This document shows, piece by piece, positions 21,371 to 27,037 of a stretch of 27,037 bases of DNA (positions are counted from its first letter, which is position 1; the number at the start of each line of letters is the position of its first letter). A program made the position numbers and the translations under genes. The notes beneath the pieces were generated by a model. It was not told where the DNA came from, searched no databases, and worked only from the letters and a program-made list of their open reading frames with translations. Source of the DNA: Entamoeba histolytica HM-1:IMSS (Eukaryota; Evosea; Mastigamoebida; Endamoebidae); contig NW_001915081.1 in NCBI RefSeq assembly GCF_000208925.1, positions 1 through 27,037 of the forward strand, in the 5' to 3' direction.

Positions 21371-21769
21371 GAATTATATTAATATTTGTGTGTGGTGTTT
21401 CAGATGTTTCACATTCGATTTATAAACAAATAAAGAAAATAAATATGAAAGAATGATTCTTTGTTGTATTTTCAAATTAATAAATAATCAATATTAATAA
21501 AGTAATGAAATGAATATTAATGAGAATAATTCAATTTAAATAAAATAAAATGAAAAGAATGATAAATAATTAATATTTCAATGAATAAAATGTTATTTGA
21601 CATTCACATTTCTTACATTAATTAATTATTCATTTATTATGCTTTCTATTTAAATTATTATTTGTTTAAAATATAAACTATCATATTTTATATTAAATTA
21701 CTGAAAATAAATTTAAATAAAAATTCATTTAGTTTATTTAATGTTTTTAAATTACTTCATCATGTATAT
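21371..21769. other. AT-rich spacer, nothing recognised
   Basis: Short A/T-rich sequence has stops in all frames, and no feature was identified. Confidence 0.5.
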
Positions 21770-22110
21770 GGTAGAAATTGAATCATATCGTCTTTCGATG
21801 ATGTTTTATCATTATACATACTTATTATCCTTTTAATTGTTTCTTCTTTATGATAAATAGTATTGACAATTTATTTTTTAGTTATTCTTTATCAATAAAT
21901 TTAATATCTTCTTTTACAAACACAAATGTTTTGGTAATTTTTTTCTATTTATTTCTTTCACTTCTTTCTTGTTAATTTTAGGAAGAATAATTTATTTAGT
22001 TTCAGTTCTTTCAACTTCTCATTTATTATAATTAATTTCTTCTATGTATTTCATTCTTTTATTTCTTTGCAATTTCTTTATTTTTATTTATTTTGTTATT
22101 CCTTTCTTGT
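21770..22110 (-). pseudogene. Possible decayed coding sequence, minus strand
   Basis: Read on the minus strand, fragments in alternating frames give IILPKINKKEVKEINRKKLP, FVFVKEDIKFIDKE and ETIKRIISMYNDKTSSKDDM in order. This suggests one charged protein broken by several frameshifts and stops. No family was recognised and no start can be chosen. Confidence 0.35.
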
Positions 22111-23008
22111 TTAATGTTTTATTCTTTTTTTAATCTTTTTCTTCAGTAATACTATGATAACTAATATCTCTTTTTCATTTATTCTACATTAATTGATGTT
22201 GATAATCTTGTCATTGTCAACATCCTTACAATTCTATTTTATCTTCGTGTATTATCATAACAAGATGAATAATTTGAATCAGTAAAACACACTGGAAAAT
22301 GAATATTTTACAGTTATTCCATTAAAAATTCAAACAATTTTTATTGATATTCATCTACTTTTATTTTTTTCCTTTTCTTTAAGAACTTTTTATAAATAGA
22401 ATAATAACATTTGATCAATACGACACAAACATGTCTCTGAATGTCTAGTATTGGAAAAATATTCAATATTATTTTATTCATTGTTTTATTATTTTGTGAA
22501 AACATTGGTTGAAATTCAAAACAATATTAATTATTTAAAATTCGTTTTGTTCTTTTTTAATATAATCAACCATTTATGAATATATATTCTTTTCATTCTT
22601 CTGTGTCTTGTAATACAGATGTATTAATGTCAAATGTATCTCATTTATCACTTTCTCATTATGTTCATTTAGTTTCTTTGAAAATATTCTTCTCCATTTT
22701 GAATTTACAAAATGTACTTTTCATCAAATATATTTCAAAGGATAAGTAATTTAATCTGTTTAATATTTATTGATTGTTGTTAATTGATAGTCGTTTTAAA
22801 TAACAATTAAACATGTCAATTATTTATCAATTTGATGAATTGAAGTTATTTATTATTAAAAACATTTCATTTTCATTTGAAATAAATAACTACAATTTTA
22901 CATTTTTTAAATTTTCATCATATTATATTTTATTTAAATGAAAAACACCAAAATATTTTTTAAAAAATAAAATATTTTATCGAATGTTACATAACCATTA
23001 TTTTAATT
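22111..23008. other. AT-rich spacer, nothing recognised
   Basis: This lies between decayed sequence and the left arm of the TLDc2 inverted repeat. The end of the window hides whether part of it belongs to that arm. Confidence 0.5.
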
Positions 23009-23682
23009 ACTTTATTTTAAGATAATTTTATTAATATTGTTTTTATTTAATGTTACATTAAAAATGTATTTTTTGAAATAAAGGAAATAAAAAATATTTA
23101 AAAATAAATGAATAAATTTATCGATAATTTAACATGACAGTTTGTTTTTGTTTATTGGTTTGAAATACAAACATCATTAAATAAAAATAATTTCGTAATG
23201 TTATGATTGAATAAAAAAAATGAATAAATAATTTTACATTACTTTTGAAATATATTTATTATTACAATTTTTTATTTTTATTAAACAATTATTTATTTTT
23301 ATTTAGTCACAATGATTATATTTTTATTAATGGATTATTAATTAGTATGAATGATAATAATGATGTTAAATAATCAAAATAAAAGAATGAAATATGATTA
23401 AATTATTTATTATTTCATCTTCACTAAACAAAAAGAAATATTTACAATATTGATATTTTCTCATATTAAGTATTTTTAATAAATAAAATAATGAATATTT
23501 TTAGTGTATTGTTATTTAATGTAATTTTATTTGATTTTCATTTCATTTCTTTTATTCATTATGTATTTATAAGAATTATTTCTTTTCTATTCTCTTTTAT
23601 TTCTTATTCTTATTTTATTATCTTATTTTTGTTTATCATTTATTATCTTTATTAATTGAATTGAAATAATGTTGATAAAACA
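23009..23682. repeat. Left arm of inverted repeat around TLDc2
   Basis: This matches the reverse complement of 26352-27037 with scattered small differences. Base 23009 pairs with 27037, the last base of the window, so the outer end is unknown. The inner end is at AATGTTGATAAAACA. The central part, including TTTAGTCACAATGATTATA and ATTTCGTAATGTTATGATT, is almost unchanged between arms. Confidence 0.92.
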
Positions 23683-23950
23683 TGAAAATTCAAATCACAA
23701 AAGATGAAATAATAAAAATAAAACAAAATTTAATTTTCTTCTTTTCAATATTTTTTGTTTATTAAAAAAAATAAAAAATACTAAAAATAAAATAAGCTAA
23801 TTATAGAAAATAACAATATTATAATGTTATTATTATTATATTATTAATATTATTATATATTTATTGTTATTGTAAAATAAAAATAACATTTATTTAAAAT
23901 AGAATGATGATAAAATAATACCTGACTTGATGTGTTAATAACGTGGATTA
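23683..23950. other. AT-rich region upstream of TLDc2
   Basis: This is simple A/T sequence including a TATTATTA-type stretch near 23820-23870. No similarity was seen to the upstream region of TLDc1. Confidence 0.5.
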
Positions 23951-23977
23951 ACTATTTAAACATTCATATTTTGAACT
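23951..23977 (+). promoter_or_regulatory. Core promoter of TLDc2: TATA-like element and GAACT
   Basis: ACTATTTAAA (23951-23960) resembles the Entamoeba TATA-like element GTATTTAAA. GAACT at 23973-23977 matches the GAAC element and lies 24 nt before the ATG. Order and spacing fit a core promoter with a very short 5' UTR. Confidence 0.55.
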
Positions 23978-24000
23978 TATAAACATCAAATTAAATTAAA

Positions 24001-25089
24001 ATGGAAGAATTAATTAACAAGAATAATCAATTAATTAAAGAAGTAGTAGAAACACTTCCAAATATTCAACAATCAATTGATAATACCACTAAGAATTATC
24101 AATATTATATTGGAAGTATTAAAAATGAAGTATTTGAAATAAAAGATGATGAAACATACTCAGAAGCAATTAAAAGGGGAGAAGGAATATTTGATAGAAT
24201 GGATGAAACAGAAAGAAGAAGAAAAATAGTGATAGAGAAAAGTCAAGAAACAATCAATCAAATAGAAATAATAAAGAAACAAATGTCAAGAATCATAAAA
24301 GAATGTAATAATGATGAAGAAACATTAAGTAAATCACGGAATGAATTGATAGGTAAAATCATTTCAATTGAAGAAATGATAATGAAAAACAAAATATTAA
24401 GAAAACCAAAAGAAAGAGATACAATCACATCAGAATTTAATAAGAAGAAAGAAGAATGGTTCACATATTACAGTGATTATTTCTCAAGGAAGAGACAAGA
24501 AGAAGAGAGAAGACAACAAGAAGAAAGAAAGAAACAAGAAGGAGAAAGATTGAGAATAATGAAAGGAATGAACACAATGGAAGAAATGCTACAACTAGAA
24601 GAATGGACAGAAAAAAGAATAAACAATATACTATTTGATTCAGATAAAGATGATTGGAATGTTAATACATCAGTATTTGGAGAAAGAATAAAGAATAAAG
24701 AACATATAATAATTATTATTGAAGATGAAGAAGGAAATAAATTTGGAGGATATGTTAATTCTAAAATTGATGAAGTTGAAAGTTATATCAAAGATTCAAA
24801 ATCATTTGTATTTTCATTAGAATCAAAAGGAAGAATGAAAGGAATGAAGAAATTTGATATTAAACAACCACAACATGCATTTCATTTATGTAGTCAATCA
24901 GATAGTTTTTTGTTTGAATTTGGATATGGATTATTTGGATTTGGATATGATATTGAAGTTCATAAAGAAAATGATAAAACAATATCACATTGTAGACAAT
25001 GTTCATTTGAATATGAAGGAATATCAAATGCACTTTGTGGAAATAAATGGTTCACACCAAAACAAATCATAGTAATTGAAATGAAATGA
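24001..25089 (+). CDS. Coiled-coil TLDc-domain protein (TLDc2)
   Basis: The protein has 362 residues in an intact intronless frame. Residues about 1-196 are strongly helical and charged; 163-186 is a run of Arg/Gln/Glu (RRQQEERKKQE type) typical of a long coiled coil. Residues about 200-362 form the TLDc domain, with FGGYV at 248-252, SFVFSLESKGR, FEYEG, and a closing IIVIEMK. A small local expansion (GYGLFGFGYD, 308-317) in the FEFG loop is absent from TLDc1. No signal peptide or membrane segment is seen. Function is inferred only from the TLDc family, known in other eukaryotes from OXR1/NCOA7-type stress-response and V-ATPase-interacting proteins. The ATG follows a clear GAACT promoter element. 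The gene lies between inverted-repeat arms and shares its 3' half and 3' flank with TLDc1. Confidence 0.94.
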   Translation: MEELINKNNQLIKEVVETLPNIQQSIDNTTKNYQYYIGSIKNEVFEIKDDETYSEAIKRGEGIFDRMDETERRRKIVIEKSQETINQIEIIKKQMSRIIKECNNDEETLSKSRNELIGKIISIEEMIMKNKILRKPKERDTITSEFNKKKEEWFTYYSDYFSRKRQEEERRQQEERKKQEGERLRIMKGMNTMEEMLQLEEWTEKRINNILFDSDKDDWNVNTSVFGERIKNKEHIIIIIEDEEGNKFGGYVNSKIDEVESYIKDSKSFVFSLESKGRMKGMKKFDIKQPQHAFHLCSQSDSFLFEFGYGLFGFGYDIEVHKENDKTISHCRQCSFEYEGISNALCGNKWFTPKQIIVIEMK

Positions 25090-25154
25090 TTCAATCTTGG
25101 TTTATTTGAAAATGAATTAAAAAAGAATGAAAACAAATCAATGAAGAATATGAA

Positions 25155-25184
25155 CATTTCATTCATCTGCCAATGAATGAAATG
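25155..25184 (+). promoter_or_regulatory. Perfect 12-bp stem-loop after the TLDc2 stop
   Basis: CATTTCATTCAT, the loop CTGCCA, then ATGAATGAAATG: the same stem and the same loop as at 7585-7614 after TLDc1. It begins 65 nt past the stop codon. Confidence 0.65.
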
Positions 25185-25242
25185 GTGAATTAAAAATTGA
25201 CATAATTCAATGTTGATTTATTTTATTTCATTTAAAATATTC

Positions 25243-25259
25243 ACACCCAATGAGGGTGT
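25243..25259 (+). terminator. Conserved stem-loop ACACCC/GGGTGT in the 3' flank of TLDc2
   Basis: A six-base-pair stem with loop AATGA is followed by TTTT. It is the same as 7510-7526 and at the same distance (58 bases) from the larger stem-loop. Its role as a 3'-end signal is only a suggestion. Confidence 0.4.
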
Positions 25260-26351
25260 TTTTAATAAATAAGAAAAGAAATAAGAATGAAATAGAAATA
25301 AGAAAGAAATAAATAAACAAATTATTTGTATTATTTCATTGAATTAATTCATTAAGAATCAAATGAATAAGATAATAGAAATAAGAATAATAAACAAATA
25401 AAGAAATGATAAAATACATCAACATATTTATGTCATTATTTCTTATTCATTCTTATTCTTATTTTCTATTTAAACAATAATAATCAAAACATAATAAGAA
25501 AGATAAATAAGAATAACACATCATAAAATAATAATAAGAATAAAATATACAACAAACATGAATAAACAAGAAATGACAAATGATAAAAGATGAACTAAAT
25601 AAAATAACAACAAGAATAAAGAAAATAGAATGAAATGGAAAGAAATGAATGATGATTAGAAAAGAGGAAATGACAAAAAGAAGAAATGAATGATGATTAT
25701 AAAAGATAAAAATAATAAATATAAAATCAAAACTAAAATAACATAATAATATAATAACAATATCATTGATTTTATCTTATTTTATTCTTATTTTATTTAT
25801 CTTCTTTCATTATTTTTATTCTTCTATTTTATTAAATGAAAATGAATGAGAAATGAAGAATGAAAATCAGAAACAACACACAAACATTAATACAAAATCA
25901 AATAATGAAATATCAAATAATAATTGAATATGATGAATTAATTTAATAAGAAATATAATAAATAATAATAGAAAGAATGAAATAAGATAATATGAAATAA
26001 TAATAAGAAAAGAAAATGATATAAAAGATAATAATAACAAATGAAATTATACATAACAATATAATAATGAAATATTCATTCATAAAATAAGAAATAAAGA
26101 AATGATAATTCAATGAGAATAATTAAAATGATGAAAATCAAAAAGAAATCAATTCAATTTAAATAAAAGAATGAATAATAGAAAATCAATATTTTCATTA
26201 ATTCAAAACTAAATAATAAATGAGGAATAAATAATATTAAAGTATAAAGAGATGATTATTCTCATATGAATAAAGAATAATAGAAAATAAATAATATTAA
26301 TTATTTATCTTTGTTTTTATTTATTTGTTGTTATTATTTTTATTATTACTT

Positions 26352-27037
26352 TGTTTTATCAACATTAATTCAATTCAATTAATTTAATAAAGATAAGAAA
26401 TGATAAACAAAAATACGATAATAAAATAAGAATAAGAAATAAAAGAGAATAGAAAAGAAATAATTATTATAAATACATAATGAATAAAAGAATCAAATGA
26501 AAATCAAATAAAATTACATTAAATAACAAAATAATAGAAGAAATAATCAATATTTCAATTATTAAAAATACTTAATATGAGAAAATATCAATATTGTAAA
26601 TATTTCTTTTTGTTTAGTGAAGATGAAATAATAAATAATTTAATCATATTTCATTCTTTTATTTTGATTATTTAACATCATTATTATCATTCATACTAAT
26701 TAATAATCCATTAATAAAAATATAATCATTGTGACTAAATAAAAATAAATAATTGTTTAATAAAAATAAAAAATTGTAATAATAAATATATTTCAAAAGT
26801 AATGTAAAATTATTTATTCATTTTTTTTATTCAATCATAACATTACGAAATTATTTTTATTTAATGATGTTTGTATTTCAAACCATCAATCAAAAAAAAA
26901 ACAACATGTTATGTTAAATTATCGATAAATTTATTCATTTATTTTTAAATATTTTTTATTTCCTTTATTTCAAAAAATACATTTTTAATGTAACATTAAA
27001 TAAAAACAATATTAATAAAATTATCTTAAAATAAAGT
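26352..27037. repeat. Right arm of inverted repeat around TLDc2 (cut by window end)
   Basis: This is the reverse complement of 23009-23682 with scattered substitutions and small indels, for example around 26490-26560 and 26884-26915. It continues to the last base, so the true arm is at least 686 bases. Confidence 0.92.

Larger units (their letters stand above)
25090..26351. other. TLDc2 3' flank and A-rich spacer
   Basis: The first part and the block 25657-25700 match the 3' flank of TLDc1; roughly 25310-25620 is extra here. The remainder up to the right inverted-repeat arm is A-rich, short-frame sequence without a recognisable gene. Confidence 0.6.

Noticed and set aside
1..27037. tRNA genes, rRNA, CRISPR arrays or LTR elements
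   Set aside because: I saw no cloverleaf or B-box-like sequence, no GC-rich rRNA block, no regularly spaced short repeats and no direct long terminal repeats around the reverse transcriptase.

Overview
The window looks like nuclear DNA of an Entamoeba-type amoebozoan. Four things suggest this: the base composition is extremely AT-rich; the genes are short, intronless and densely A-rich on the sense strand; there are two coiled-coil + TLDc proteins of the kind this genus carries in numbers; and there is a decayed R4/EhLINE-like retrotransposon whose ORF2 has a reverse transcriptase and a restriction-like endonuclease. GAACT and AAAAATTCA motifs, known Entamoeba core-promoter elements, sit in front of intact genes. 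I am fairly confident of the genus group and not of the species.

Only four genes look intact: TLDc1 (7684-8751, minus), an unrecognised acidic/His-rich protein (12675-13508, plus), a protein that looks like a ribbon-helix-helix domain fused to a 21-cysteine CXC-like cluster (13590-14120, plus), and TLDc2 (24001-25089, plus). Almost everything else is repeat, decayed coding sequence or featureless AT-rich spacer.

Layout: 1-729 is one arm of a long inverted repeat whose other arm is 19505-20233. It carries a broken gene and ends at a ~1.05 kb putative TIR element (copy A, 730-1775). A frameshifted LINE of about 4.7 kb (about 2585-7340) lies tail-to-tail with TLDc1, in that gene's 3' flank. A second copy of the TIR element (B) is at 10277-11282. 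The two-gene island 12675-14120 follows, then 3.4 kb of non-coding DNA, two decayed gene fragments (17510-17890 minus, 18002-18320 plus), TIR element copy C (18455-19506) and the right arm. After further decayed sequence, TLDc2 sits between the arms (23009-23682 and 26352-27037) of another long inverted repeat.

The two TLDc loci are the most informative pair. Their TLDc coding halves and 3' flanks are nearly the same DNA, including two conserved stem-loops, while their N-terminal halves and 5' flanks are unrelated. The two ends of the window both lie inside inverted repeats, so it may be a contig broken at repeats.
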